Source of the DNA: Bacteroidales bacterium
Lineage (GTDB): Bacteria; Bacteroidota; Bacteroidia; Bacteroidales; PWNQ01
DNA length: 64,000 nt
NCBI GenBank assembly: GCA_021738505.1
Contig: JAIPBW010000003.1
Location: 18,531-82,530, forward strand
Direction: 5' to 3'
The notes below the pieces were generated by a model. The model saw nothing but the letters and a program-made list of their open reading frames with translations. It was not told where the DNA came from and ran no database searches. A program made the position numbers and the translations under genes. This document shows, one piece after another, positions 35,504 to 44,528 of this stretch. Each line of letters opens with the position of its first letter. Position 1 is the first letter of the stretch.

Positions 35504-36967
35504 ATGTATAAACTTAGCTGCTTCATTGTTATTCTATTCTTTTTATTCTCTTGTAATAATGAAAAAGGAGTTGTTCATATTGAAGGCAATCATCCTTCGG
35601 TAAAAAACAAGAAGGTTTATCTTATAAAAACAAAGGATGCGCAGGGATATCAACATTTTCATAAAGCAGTAGACTCTGCTTTTGCAGATAAAAAAGGGCA
35701 TTATATTCTTAATACTGATATTCAGAAAAGCGATTTTTATCAACTTCGAAACAATGTGGGTCACAAGCTTTGGGGAAATGACTTGTTTCTTCAAGCCGGC
35801 GACAGCATTAAATTATCAGAAACAAAACTAACTGCAAATTCTTCAGAAGCCAGTGAGGTCAACAAATTCCCGCGAAAATTAAGTGAAAAGTTTCCACATA
35901 AATCTCATGAATGGATTACTATGCCACCTGATGAGTTTATGAATACGGTTTCAGATCATTATTCTAAAATAATGTCTTTTACGAAAGATTACTTTGCTCC
36001 GCTTGAAGTACCTCCAAAAGTGCTAAATCGCTACACAAAAGAAGTGAAGCTTAGAAAACTCAACATGAAATTAAACTATCTGCAACATCATAACTTATAC
36101 GCTTATGGCGAATGGTATCCAATGCCGATAGACTCCCTGAGTTTTGACCAACCAATAAAAAAAGTATTACAAGACACTTCGTGGTATTACTTAGAAAACT
36201 ACCAACGGTTAATCCGAAAATATACAACAGCGCAGTATCATACACATTTTTTTAACCCGCTGGATGCGAATGCCGACAGACGAGGACTAATGACCCGTAA
36301 GGCAATCATAGATACTATGTTTGCAGGAATTCAAAAAGATATAGCACTGGCAACTTTAACCAATGACTTTTGGCGTTATTTGCCAGCCATGCAGGATAAA
36401 TTTTTTAAAGATATTGAAAATATATTAGGCTATTTCAAAGAGACTAAACACTCAGATCAATTTTTTAATTATTACAAGAAAGTCTATCAGGATTACAAAC
36501 GCCTTGAACCCGGAAACCCTGCCCCCAATTTTACACTAAGAGACACAAGTGGCCAGAAAATATCCTTAAATCAATTTTATGGAGACTACATTTACATCAC
36601 ATTCTGGAATACAATGAACAGTGTTTTCACTTCCAACCTGGATGCTTATCGTTCTCTTGCAAAAGACTTTGACTATTATGACAATTTATCTATGGTCTTT
36701 ATAGCTCTTCAGCCTCGTGAAAAAGCAGCGCAAAAAGCATGGGGCTATTTTTTAAGAAATTATCCCTTTGGAGAAAATCATTTAATTGCTCCGGGACAAA
36801 TGGATAACAACGAAATACAACCGTATCTGATTGAAGCAATTCCGACTCATGTATTAATTGATCCCGAAGGAAAAATAATAACAGCAAGAGCCCCCGGACC
36901 AGATAAAATTATGCAAACAATAGAAAAGATTATGGCCAATCAAATACAAATCAGCTCCTCTGGTTAG
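35504..36967 (+). CDS. Lipoprotein with cysteine-less TlpA-type thioredoxin domain
   Basis: A 487-residue lipoprotein with lipobox LFSC (C17). The N-terminal beta region (20-115) is DUF4369-like, a long helical middle follows, and a thioredoxin fold starts near 337 (PGNPAPNFTLRDTSGQ). The active-site position reads FWNTMNSVF (368-375) instead of WCxxC. The cis-Pro segment is kept (AIPTHVLIDPEGK, P447), and no Cys remains in the mature protein beyond the lipid anchor. It cannot do thiol chemistry and may be a binding or structural protein. The start at 35504 avoids a 29-base overlap with the upstream gene that the ATG at 35465 would create. Confidence 0.75.
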   Translation: MYKLSCFIVILFFLFSCNNEKGVVHIEGNHPSVKNKKVYLIKTKDAQGYQHFHKAVDSAFADKKGHYILNTDIQKSDFYQLRNNVGHKLWGNDLFLQAGDSIKLSETKLTANSSEASEVNKFPRKLSEKFPHKSHEWITMPPDEFMNTVSDHYSKIMSFTKDYFAPLEVPPKVLNRYTKEVKLRKLNMKLNYLQHHNLYAYGEWYPMPIDSLSFDQPIKKVLQDTSWYYLENYQRLIRKYTTAQYHTHFFNPLDANADRRGLMTRKAIIDTMFAGIQKDIALATLTNDFWRYLPAMQDKFFKDIENILGYFKETKHSDQFFNYYKKVYQDYKRLEPGNPAPNFTLRDTSGQKISLNQFYGDYIYITFWNTMNSVFTSNLDAYRSLAKDFDYYDNLSMVFIALQPREKAAQKAWGYFLRNYPFGENHLIAPGQMDNNEIQPYLIEAIPTHVLIDPEGKIITARAPGPDKIMQTIEKIMANQIQISSSG

Positions 36968-36972
36968 AAGGG

Positions 36973-37722
36973 CTACAGTTGGTTATTAAGAAAAAGCTCA
37001 GACTTGTCAATCAATTTTTTGACCAGCGGCTGGTACTGGAATTGGTGTAAAGCAGAAAGATATTTTGAATTATGCAGGTCAGTACCAATGAAACTATACA
37101 TATCATTTTCCAGAAGCCATTCAGCGTTCTTTTTTACCTCATTTCCATAGTATCCGGCCAACGATAAAATATTCAATTGTAGATAAACAGAGCGGTCAAT
37201 TAATTCATGATAACGTTCTTTTCTCCCAGCCCAAAAAAGATATCGTTCGGCATGAGCCAAAATGACTTTGTAACCTGCTATTTGGATATCGAATATCACA
37301 TGGTTCAGATTTACCGGTTCCATGATATAGGACATCTCAATTAAAACATGGTCATCCCCCATAGTAAGCAGATTATTATCTTTAAGTTTTTCCTGAAATC
37401 CATCATCCAAAAGATATTCTGCAGCAGCGTCTACCTTAACGGGTAATCCGGTTTTTGCGGCAGCTTCTCTCACATAATCCAGCCCTTTACATATCGTATC
37501 TCTATTATTTTGATAGATATCATTCATGATATGGGGAGTAGTGATCAATTTAGAAAAACCCAAATCATGCAGGCCACGAATCATCTCCACAGATTCTTCT
37601 ATCGACTTCACTCCATCGTCAATACCAGGAATCAGATGGGAATGCATATCCGTGGAAAAAGCAGAAAAATCGAGAGGTTCAGCCATATTAGAAGAACCAA
37701 AAAAAGTTTTAAAAATACCCAT
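36973..37722 (-). CDS. CpsB/CapC-type PHP tyrosine phosphatase
   Basis: A 249-residue metal-dependent phosphatase of the PHP superfamily (CpsB/YwqE type), which dephosphorylates tyrosine kinases controlling capsule or exopolysaccharide export. Metal-binding segments are TDMHSHLIPGIDDG (27-40), TTPHIM, ILAHAERY and IGTDLHN. No tyrosine autokinase is in the window. It lies near the galE-rfbB sugar-nucleotide operon, consistent with surface polysaccharide synthesis. Confidence 0.9.
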   Translation of the reverse strand: MGIFKTFFGSSNMAEPLDFSAFSTDMHSHLIPGIDDGVKSIEESVEMIRGLHDLGFSKLITTPHIMNDIYQNNRDTICKGLDYVREAAAKTGLPVKVDAAAEYLLDDGFQEKLKDNNLLTMGDDHVLIEMSYIMEPVNLNHVIFDIQIAGYKVILAHAERYLFWAGRKERYHELIDRSVYLQLNILSLAGYYGNEVKKNAEWLLENDMYSFIGTDLHNSKYLSALHQFQYQPLVKKLIDKSELFLNNQL

Positions 37723-37782
37723 TATATTATTTAGTGTCTGTCAATAAAGTAAGTGTTTAGTTCATAATGTTCAAGTTCAAAG

Positions 37783-37892
37783 TTTACCCCGTTTTTTTTA
37801 TCGGGGCCTGCCCCCGCATTTATCGGGGGATTGCGAAGTATTTAAAAACAAGGAGTCCCGATTGTAACATCGGGATGGCTGTTTTAAATACG
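37783..37892. repeat. Cluster of nested palindromes between cpsB-type and rfbB genes
   Basis: Three consecutive hairpins: CCCCG/CGGGG (787-791 with 802-806 of the 37-kb block), CCCCCG/CGGGGG (37811-37816 with 37824-37829), and TCCCGAT/ATCGGGA (37856-37862 with 37869-37875). The third is nested in an outer inverted repeat, GTATTTAAAAAC (37838-37849) with GTTTTAAATAC (37881-37891). The first two share CGGGG blocks and can pair in alternative ways. It may terminate rfbB transcription or be a REP/MITE-like element; no transposase is present. Confidence 0.7.
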
Positions 37893-37931
37893 AGCATAAC
37901 GCAGAAATTGGACATTATGGACAAACACTAT

Positions 37932-38987
37932 TTAACGGTTATCATACTGATCTTTATAATAATTTTGATAGGCTCCGCTGGTTACATCCTTCAACCATTG
38001 TTCATTCTCCAGATACCAATCCACTGTGTTTCGCAAGCCTTGTTCAAAATCTACTGAAGGGGTCCAACCCAACTCCTGTTGGATTTTTGAACTATCAATA
38101 GCATACCGCATATCATGCCCGGCACGGTCTTTTACAAAAGTAATCAATTTCGAAGACGCTCCTTTTTCCCGCCCCAGCTTCTCATCCATAATATTGCATA
38201 GTAAGCGGATCAAATCGATATTTTTCCATTCGTTATTTCCACCGATGTTATAGGTTTCTCCTACTCTTCCCTTATGAAAAATCAAATCAATAGCAGCTGC
38301 ATGGTCATTAACCCACAACCAATCCCGGATATTTTCGCCTTTGCCATATACCGGAATCGTTTTATTATTCTTAATGTTGTTGATCGCCAGCGGGATAAGT
38401 TTTTCAGGAAATTGATATGCTCCGTAATTATTTGAGCAATTGGAAATCACCGTCGGAAGGTTAAATGTATGCTGATAAGCTCTCACCAGATGGTCAGAGC
38501 TAGCTTTTGATGCTGAGTATGGACTCCGTGGATCATAGGCTGTGTCTTCCGTAAAGAATCCTGTTTCACCCAATGAACCATAAACCTCATCTGTAGAAAT
38601 ATGATAAAACAATTTTTCAGCAAAATTATCGCTCCATATATGTCTAAAGGCATTTAACAAATTCACGGTACCGTTAATATTGGCATAAATAAATGCATTG
38701 GGATTACTTATGGAGCGGTCAACATGGGACTCGGCTGCAAGATGAATAACCCCGTCAAATTTATAATCTTCAAATAATTTCATTATAAACTCTTCGTCCA
38801 CAATATCTCCTTTAATGAACGTATAATTGGGTTTATCCTCAATATCCGTCAGGTTTTTAAGATTCCCTGCATAAGTTAACTTATCCAGATTATAAATATG
38901 ATACTGCGGGTATTTAGTAACCATCCTGCGGACTACGTGGGAACCAATGAATCCGGCTCCGCCCGTGATTAAGATTTTTTTTGTCAT
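37932..38987 (-). CDS. rfbB: dTDP-glucose 4,6-dehydratase
   Basis: A 351-residue extended short-chain dehydrogenase making dTDP-4-keto-6-deoxyglucose, en route to dTDP-rhamnose and relatives. NAD-binding GGAGFIGSHVV (8-18), the STDEVYGSLGE segment, the YSASKASSDHLV catalytic Tyr-Lys and NCSNNYG are present. It follows galE after 4 bases. rfbA, rfbC and rfbD are not in the window. Confidence 0.93.
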   Translation of the reverse strand: MTKKILITGGAGFIGSHVVRRMVTKYPQYHIYNLDKLTYAGNLKNLTDIEDKPNYTFIKGDIVDEEFIMKLFEDYKFDGVIHLAAESHVDRSISNPNAFIYANINGTVNLLNAFRHIWSDNFAEKLFYHISTDEVYGSLGETGFFTEDTAYDPRSPYSASKASSDHLVRAYQHTFNLPTVISNCSNNYGAYQFPEKLIPLAINNIKNNKTIPVYGKGENIRDWLWVNDHAAAIDLIFHKGRVGETYNIGGNNEWKNIDLIRLLCNIMDEKLGREKGASSKLITFVKDRAGHDMRYAIDSSKIQQELGWTPSVDFEQGLRNTVDWYLENEQWLKDVTSGAYQNYYKDQYDNR

Positions 38988-38991
38988 AATA

Positions 38992-40023
38992 TTATTCTTC
39001 TGTATTTTTTTCTGCTAATGCTTTTTCCCAGTTCCAGGCTGTACGCATCATATCTTCGAGATCTTTCCGGGCTTTCCAGCCCAGCTCCCGATTGGCAAAG
39101 CTTGTATCAGCCCAGACCTGCTCCACATCTCCGGGTCTACGATCAACAATTTTATACTTCAAAGGTTGATCAGCTACTTTTTCAAATGCTTTCACAACTT
39201 CCAGCACGGAATATCCATTCCCGGTACCTAAATTAAATACTTCAGGATTAGCTTTATGCTGATTATTGATCATCCGGTCAACAGCTACAACATGTGCTTT
39301 TGCCAGATCCACTACATGGATATAATCTCTTATCGCTGTGCCATCCGGAGTATTATAATCATTTCCAAAAACACTCAGTTGTTCACGTTTACCAATAGCC
39401 GTCTGCGTGATAAATGGCACAAGATTATCGGGAACGCCCAGCGGGAGTTCTCCTATCAAAATACTTTCATGAGCGCCAATGGGATTAAAATAACGTAATA
39501 AAATACCTTTTACATTTTGGTTGGCTTTGGCTGTATCGGTAATAATTTCTTCAGAAATTTGTTTTGTGTTTCCGTAGGGCGAAGCTGCTGCCTGCACAGG
39601 TGCATCTTCAGCTACGGGTAACTTTTCCGGTTGTCCGTATACTGTACATGATGATGAAAACACAATATTTTCCACTTCATTTTTTTTCATCCCCTCCAAA
39701 ATATTCATCAAAGAAGTAAGATTATTATGGTAATATTTTAACGGTTGTTCGACGGATTGTCCCACCGCTTTGTAAGCTGCAAAATGAATAACACCGTCCA
39801 TATCCTGATGCCGGCTAAAAAAATCTAAGGTTTTTTGACGGTCGCACAGATCAAATTCTTCAAAATCCGGAAGGGTACCAGTAATTTTATGAATATTGTT
39901 AATGACTGATTGATAGGAATTGGATAAATTATCCACGATAATAACCTCATACCCCTTTTCCTGCAGTTCCACAACAGTGTGCGAACCTATATATCCGGCT
40001 CCGCCGGTAACGAGAATCTTCAT
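38992..40023 (-). CDS. galE: UDP-glucose 4-epimerase
   Basis: A 343-residue SDR enzyme interconverting UDP-glucose and UDP-galactose. NAD-binding GGAGYIGSH, FSSSCTVYG and the catalytic Y-x3-K (PYGNTKQISEEI) are visible. The start at 40023 is taken because it directly precedes the Rossmann motif; the upstream ATG at 40101 would add 26 residues and lies beyond a promoter. It forms an operon with rfbB (4-base gap). Confidence 0.94.
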   Translation of the reverse strand: MKILVTGGAGYIGSHTVVELQEKGYEVIIVDNLSNSYQSVINNIHKITGTLPDFEEFDLCDRQKTLDFFSRHQDMDGVIHFAAYKAVGQSVEQPLKYYHNNLTSLMNILEGMKKNEVENIVFSSSCTVYGQPEKLPVAEDAPVQAAASPYGNTKQISEEIITDTAKANQNVKGILLRYFNPIGAHESILIGELPLGVPDNLVPFITQTAIGKREQLSVFGNDYNTPDGTAIRDYIHVVDLAKAHVVAVDRMINNQHKANPEVFNLGTGNGYSVLEVVKAFEKVADQPLKYKIVDRRPGDVEQVWADTSFANRELGWKARKDLEDMMRTAWNWEKALAEKNTEE

Positions 40024-40050
40024 TTTGCTGCATTTTATATTAAGAAAGGC

Positions 40051-40081
40051 CAAAGGTAGTAAGCTTTCCATTAAATCACAA
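40051..40081 (-). promoter_or_regulatory. galE-rfbB promoter
   Basis: On the minus strand a TTG (40079-40081) is followed after 20 bases by TACCTTTG (40051-40058), the full TTG-N20-TAnnTTTG layout. The leader to the ATG at 40023 would be about 20 bases. Confidence 0.65.
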
Positions 40082-40132
40082 CCCCAAAAGGCAGAATTCA
40101 ATCCAAAAAGACTAAAGTTGTTTTCTTTTCGT

Positions 40133-40140
40133 TAATTTTG
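40133..40140 (+). promoter_or_regulatory. -7 box upstream of the outer-membrane protein gene
   Basis: TAATTTTG matches TAnnTTTG exactly, 17 bases before the ATG at 40158. It is divergent from the galE promoter, so the two share this short intergenic region. Confidence 0.5.
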
Positions 40141-40157
40141 CATCAAATCAAATAAAG

Positions 40158-40913
40158 ATGCACAAACAAATACTAATAATTGCTTTTCTACTAGCTTTTA
40201 AGGCTATTTCAGCTCAGGGCGATGTAAGTGATACGGCAACCAATATGCCAATGATCCAAATTAATTACGGGCTCCAGTTACCCGGGAATGATTTGGCAAA
40301 TCGCTATGGCATGAATCATACGGCTGGAGCAACATTTATGTATAAAACACATAAAAATTGGCTCTTCGGGGTAAAATTTAACTATTTGTTTAGCGAAAAC
40401 GTGAAAAACAAAGAAGATATCCTTTCCGGAATAGCAACCGAGGACGGAAATATTATCGACGGCAATGGAATGCTAACCGAAGTAAATTATCACGAACGCG
40501 GTTTTTACAGCAATGTCTCTATTGGTAAATTATTCCCTGTCATCGGCCCAAACCAAAACTCGGGTTTATTTCTTATCGGCGGAGTCGGACTTTTACAACA
40601 CAAAACATTAATACAAAACCCTGAAAATAAAGCTCCGCAAATTAGCGGAGAATACACTAAGGGCTATGATCGCCTGACCAATGGCCTGGCAGTAAGTGAA
40701 TTTATCGGATATATGCATATCGGAAATGGAACCATGTCCAGCTTTTATGTTGGCGCCGAATTAATACAAGCTTGGACACAATCGCGTCGCGATTATAATT
40801 TTAATAAAATGAAAAATGTAACCGATCAACGTTTCGACACACTCTGGGGATTAAGGATAGGCTGGATACTCCCGATCTCAGGAAAAACTTCCGGAGAATA
40901 TCACTATTTTTAA
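40158..40913 (+). CDS. Small outer-membrane beta-barrel protein
   Basis: A 251-residue protein with a signal peptide (MHKQILIIAFLLAFKAISAQ). Alternating beta patterns (TFMYKTHKNWLFGVKFNYLF, LFLIGGVGLLQHK, FYVGAELIQAWTQ, LRIGWILPI) suggest an 8-strand-like outer-membrane barrel. It lies 3 bases upstream of kdtA, an arrangement I recall in Bacteroidota, which suggests a link to LPS transport or outer-membrane assembly, but this is inference. Confidence 0.65.
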   Translation: MHKQILIIAFLLAFKAISAQGDVSDTATNMPMIQINYGLQLPGNDLANRYGMNHTAGATFMYKTHKNWLFGVKFNYLFSENVKNKEDILSGIATEDGNIIDGNGMLTEVNYHERGFYSNVSIGKLFPVIGPNQNSGLFLIGGVGLLQHKTLIQNPENKAPQISGEYTKGYDRLTNGLAVSEFIGYMHIGNGTMSSFYVGAELIQAWTQSRRDYNFNKMKNVTDQRFDTLWGLRIGWILPISGKTSGEYHYF

Positions 40914-40916
40914 ACT

Positions 40917-42167
40917 ATGGGGCTTTATCAGATTACCATAACAACATACTGGCTTATAGCCCTGATTTATGCATTGTTCAATAAAAAAGCAAAACAATTT
41001 GTTGCGGGCAGGAAAAATGTTTTCCGGAATTTAAAAGCCCGTATCCCTTCCGACAGAAAAATTATTTGGGTCCACTGTGCATCCTTAGGAGAGTTTGAAC
41101 AAGGCAGACCTCTTATTGACCAATTGAAAAAAGAAGCACCGGAATATTTTATTCTCCTTACTTTTTTCTCTCCCAGCGGCTATGAGGTAAGGAAGAATTA
41201 TTCCAATGCCGATTATGTATGCTACCTCCCCATGGATACACGGAAAAATGCGAAACAATTTATCAGAATCGTAAAACCTTCAAAAGTTCTGTTTGTCAAA
41301 TACGAGTTCTGGTTAAATTATATCGATGTCCTGCATAAAGAGCACATTCCCTTTTATCTTGTTTCAGGCATTTTTCGTAAGCAACAACATTTCTTTCAGT
41401 GGTATGGGAAAACCTTCCGCAAACGTTTACATAAATTCAACCACTTCTTCCTGCAGAACAAAACCTCAGCCCTATTATTAAAAGAACTCGGGATAAATAA
41501 GTACACTGTAGCAGGAGACACACGCTTTGACCGGGTTAAGGAGATAACCAATAATTTGCAATCTTATCCGAATTTAGAGGCTTTCAGTAAAGAGGCATTA
41601 GTTATTCTGGCCGGATCTTCCTGGCCTGCAGGTGAAAAAATGTTAGCTCAGTTTTTTGCCATGAAAAACGATCCCAACCTAAAATTGATTATTGCTCCTC
41701 ATCAGGTACATGATGATCACATTAATGAAATTCTGAGTTTATTTCCGGAGAAACCTGCATTATGGACGGATGTAGAAAAACAGACTACAATCAACTCTAA
41801 TATTTTAGTTGTCGATACCATCGGAATATTGTCGTCATTATATCAATATGCAGACATTGCATACATTGGTGGAGGTTTTGGCAAAGGCATTCATAATACG
41901 CTGGAAGCAGCTACTTTCGGCATACCCGTTATATTTGGACCAAACTATCAAAGGTTCCGGGAGGCGGTAGACTTAAAAGAACAAAAAGGGGCTTTTGCAA
42001 TCAATAATTTTGAAGATTTTGAACACATTTTAGATCAACTAATCCGGGATAAATTTCATAGGCAAAGGTCGGGTGAAAATGCCCGTCACTATGTTCAAAC
42101 AAACACCGGAGCAACCAAGATAATTATGAATTCCATTACAGGTAAAGAATCCGGATTAACCCAATAA
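40917..42167 (+). CDS. kdtA: 3-deoxy-D-manno-octulosonic acid transferase (KDO transferase)
   Basis: A 416-residue GT-B glycosyltransferase that adds KDO to lipid A. The N-terminal anchor helix (ITITTYWLIALIYALF) and the segments WVHCASLGEFEQGRPLI, LTFFSPSGYEVRKNY, GDTRFDRV and AYIGGGFGKGIHNTLEAATFG are characteristic. lpxA, lpxC and lpxD, its upstream pathway partners, are encoded at 55.6-58.9 kb. Confidence 0.95.
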   Translation: MGLYQITITTYWLIALIYALFNKKAKQFVAGRKNVFRNLKARIPSDRKIIWVHCASLGEFEQGRPLIDQLKKEAPEYFILLTFFSPSGYEVRKNYSNADYVCYLPMDTRKNAKQFIRIVKPSKVLFVKYEFWLNYIDVLHKEHIPFYLVSGIFRKQQHFFQWYGKTFRKRLHKFNHFFLQNKTSALLLKELGINKYTVAGDTRFDRVKEITNNLQSYPNLEAFSKEALVILAGSSWPAGEKMLAQFFAMKNDPNLKLIIAPHQVHDDHINEILSLFPEKPALWTDVEKQTTINSNILVVDTIGILSSLYQYADIAYIGGGFGKGIHNTLEAATFGIPVIFGPNYQRFREAVDLKEQKGAFAINNFEDFEHILDQLIRDKFHRQRSGENARHYVQTNTGATKIIMNSITGKESGLTQ

Positions 42168-42216
42168 AAGTTATCCTATTTTTATCAACATCCTTTAAAA
42201 AAGGAAATATAAAATG

Positions 42217-42224
42217 TAATTTTG
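42217..42224 (+). promoter_or_regulatory. -7 box upstream of the transketolase N subunit
   Basis: TAATTTTG matches TAnnTTTG exactly. Its TTG (42222) is in frame with the gene, but a transcription start near 42231 makes the ATG at 42243 the real start. Confidence 0.55.
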
Positions 42225-42242
42225 TTAAAAAATAAGCAAACA

Positions 42243-43088
42243 ATGACAAGCACAACAGAACTCCAAAAAATTGCAAATCAAGTCAGAAGAGATATCATCC
42301 GTATGGTTCATGCTGTAAATTCGGGCCACCCGGGAGGTTCACTGGGTTGCACAGATTTCATGACCGCCTTATATTTTGAAGTTATGGACCATGATCCTTC
42401 AAATTTTTCAATGGAAGGAAAAGGAGAAGATGTCTTTTACCTCTCCAATGGGCACATTTCACCGTTATGGTATAGTATCCTGGCAAGAAATGGCTATTTT
42501 GACATTTCGGAACTGAAAACGTTTCGCAAACTCAATTCCCGATTACAGGGCCATCCGGCAACAGAAGAAGGTCTTCCGGGAATACGAATCGCTTCTGGTT
42601 CTCTCGGCCAGGGAATGTCAGCGGCTTTAGGGCACGCATTAGCTAAAAAGCTGGATAGTGACAATAAGATTGTCTATAGCCTCCATGGTGACGGAGAATT
42701 ACAGGAAGGGCAAATTTGGGAAGCCGCTCTTTTTGGCGCTTCCAGAAAGATAGATAACATCATAGCCACGGTAGATTATAACGGTCAGCAAATTGACGGG
42801 CCCGTACAAAAGGTCAATGATCTTGGTGATTTAAAAGCCAAATGGGAAGCCTTTGGTTGGATAACACTGGAAATGAACGGACATGCCTTTGATGATATCC
42901 TAAAAACCATGGAAAAAGCAAAATCCATGACCGGTCAGGGAAAACCGGTTATTATTCTTATGCATACAGATATGGGCCATGGCGTGGATTATATGCAGGG
43001 AACACATGAGTGGCATGGCAAAGCTCCTGACGATGAACTGGCACAAAAAGCCCTGGAGCAATTACCGGAAACTTTAGGAGATTATTGA
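42243..43088 (+). CDS. Transketolase, N-terminal (thiamine-diphosphate PP) subunit
   Basis: A 281-residue protein equivalent to the first half of transketolase, which transfers two-carbon ketol units in the pentose phosphate pathway. The thiamine-diphosphate motif GDGELQEGQIWEA ... VDYNGQQ is complete, and HPGGSLGCTDFMTALYF starts the fold. The partner half is at 44529-45482, so the enzyme is split between two genes with one gene between them. Confidence 0.93.
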   Translation: MTSTTELQKIANQVRRDIIRMVHAVNSGHPGGSLGCTDFMTALYFEVMDHDPSNFSMEGKGEDVFYLSNGHISPLWYSILARNGYFDISELKTFRKLNSRLQGHPATEEGLPGIRIASGSLGQGMSAALGHALAKKLDSDNKIVYSLHGDGELQEGQIWEAALFGASRKIDNIIATVDYNGQQIDGPVQKVNDLGDLKAKWEAFGWITLEMNGHAFDDILKTMEKAKSMTGQGKPVIILMHTDMGHGVDYMQGTHEWHGKAPDDELAQKALEQLPETLGDY

Positions 43089-43114
43089 TTAAAATCCATC
43101 AGAATATTCGCTTT

Positions 43115-44515
43115 ATGAGGTTCAAATGCTCGTTTATCATACTCATTCTTTTGCTGGCTTTAACAACCACCAAATCTGTTTTAGCCCAGCATCAAACAGC
43201 AGAAAGAAGAAACAATCAGTTAACACGTATTCTATTTGTTTTTGATGCCTCAAGAAGCATGTATGGAGAATGGGATGATGAGCCCAAAATAGATATAGCC
43301 AGACGGTTACTGACTGAAATGTTAGACAGTCTTCGCGGACGAAAAAACATGCAGTTGGGACTTCGCGTGTATGGACACCAACACCATTTCCCTCCCCAGC
43401 ATTGTGATGACACGAAACTGGAAATCCCTTTTGAATATGATAACATTGACCAGATCGTCCACAAACTCAAATCTATCGCTCCTAAGGGAACCACACCGAT
43501 AGCCCGTTCACTGGAAGAAGCTGCTGATGATTTTACAGACTGTGAAAATTGCCGCAATATTGTAATTCTGATTACCGACGGAATAGAAGAATGCGGTGGT
43601 GATCCTTGTGATGTTTCGCTTAAACTCCAGGAAAAGGGTGTTATTTTAAAACCTTTTGTTATCGGCATTGGAAAAGATTTCAAGGATGCTTTTGATTGTG
43701 TGGGAACGTATTTTGACACGAAAAATGAAGAGGAGTTCCGTACTGCGCTTAATGTCGCCATTGACAGAGCCCTTAATCCGACAACTGCTCAGATCAACCT
43801 GCTCGACATTAACGGAAACCCCACAGAGACAAACGTTAACATGTCTTTTTATAATAAAACTTCAGGCGAACTAAAATATAATCTCATTCATACACTTAAT
43901 GCTAAAGGCAACCCGGACACGCTTAAGTTAGACCCGATGATCACCTATAAAATTGATATTCATACGATCCCTCCCCTGACTATTGACTCATTCGGCTTAA
44001 CAGCCGGTAAGCACAATAAAATCGGTGTAGACGCTCCGCAAGGATATTTAAAACTGGTATTTGACGGCAAAAGCACCAAAAGCCATTACATCAATTGCAT
44101 TGTAAGAAAAGACGGAAAGATGAAAACTCTTAACGTTCAAAACATTGGCAAGAAAGAAAAATATCTTATCGGGAAATATGATTTGGAAGTTTTAACACTT
44201 CCACGGTTAAATATTGAAGATGTAGCCGTTAATCACAACCATACAACCACGATAGATATTCCCAGTCCCGGTATGGTCGTCATACAGATGGGGACTTCCG
44301 GCTATGGCAGTGTTTACAAATATCAGGATGATGGAAGCTTAAAATGGATCTATAATCTACCTGAAAAACAACAAAGAGAATCTTTATTTTTACTACCGGG
44401 CGATTACAAAGTAGTATTCCGCTCAAGGGCTACACACCGATCAAGACATACGCGCCAGGTCGATTTTGAAGTCAAATCAGGTAAAGCCCAAACCATTTCA
44501 ATATACAAGAATTAA
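43115..44515 (+). CDS. Secreted von Willebrand factor A domain protein
   Basis: A 466-residue exported protein with signal peptide MRFKCSFIILILLLALTTTK... cleaved near LAQ. A vWA domain (about 35-215) carries a complete metal-ion-dependent adhesion site: DASRS, a Thr in GTTPIARSL and ITDGIEECGGDP. The C-terminal ~240 residues are beta-rich (PEGA-like extracellular repeats are possible). It sits 26 bases after the first and 13 bases before the second transketolase half. The start at 43115 is chosen over a TTG at 43085 that overlaps the previous gene. Confidence 0.8.
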   Translation: MRFKCSFIILILLLALTTTKSVLAQHQTAERRNNQLTRILFVFDASRSMYGEWDDEPKIDIARRLLTEMLDSLRGRKNMQLGLRVYGHQHHFPPQHCDDTKLEIPFEYDNIDQIVHKLKSIAPKGTTPIARSLEEAADDFTDCENCRNIVILITDGIEECGGDPCDVSLKLQEKGVILKPFVIGIGKDFKDAFDCVGTYFDTKNEEEFRTALNVAIDRALNPTTAQINLLDINGNPTETNVNMSFYNKTSGELKYNLIHTLNAKGNPDTLKLDPMITYKIDIHTIPPLTIDSFGLTAGKHNKIGVDAPQGYLKLVFDGKSTKSHYINCIVRKDGKMKTLNVQNIGKKEKYLIGKYDLEVLTLPRLNIEDVAVNHNHTTTIDIPSPGMVVIQMGTSGYGSVYKYQDDGSLKWIYNLPEKQQRESLFLLPGDYKVVFRSRATHRSRHTRQVDFEVKSGKAQTISIYKN

Positions 44516-44528
44516 AAAATCAAAAATC

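Noticed and set aside
37767-38057. 96-codon open frame on the plus strand
   Set aside because: It runs through the palindrome cluster and the antisense of rfbB, with no protein-like features.
43216-43761. 181-codon open frame on the minus strand
   Set aside because: It is antisense to the vWA domain, whose MIDAS motif and signal peptide establish the plus-strand gene.
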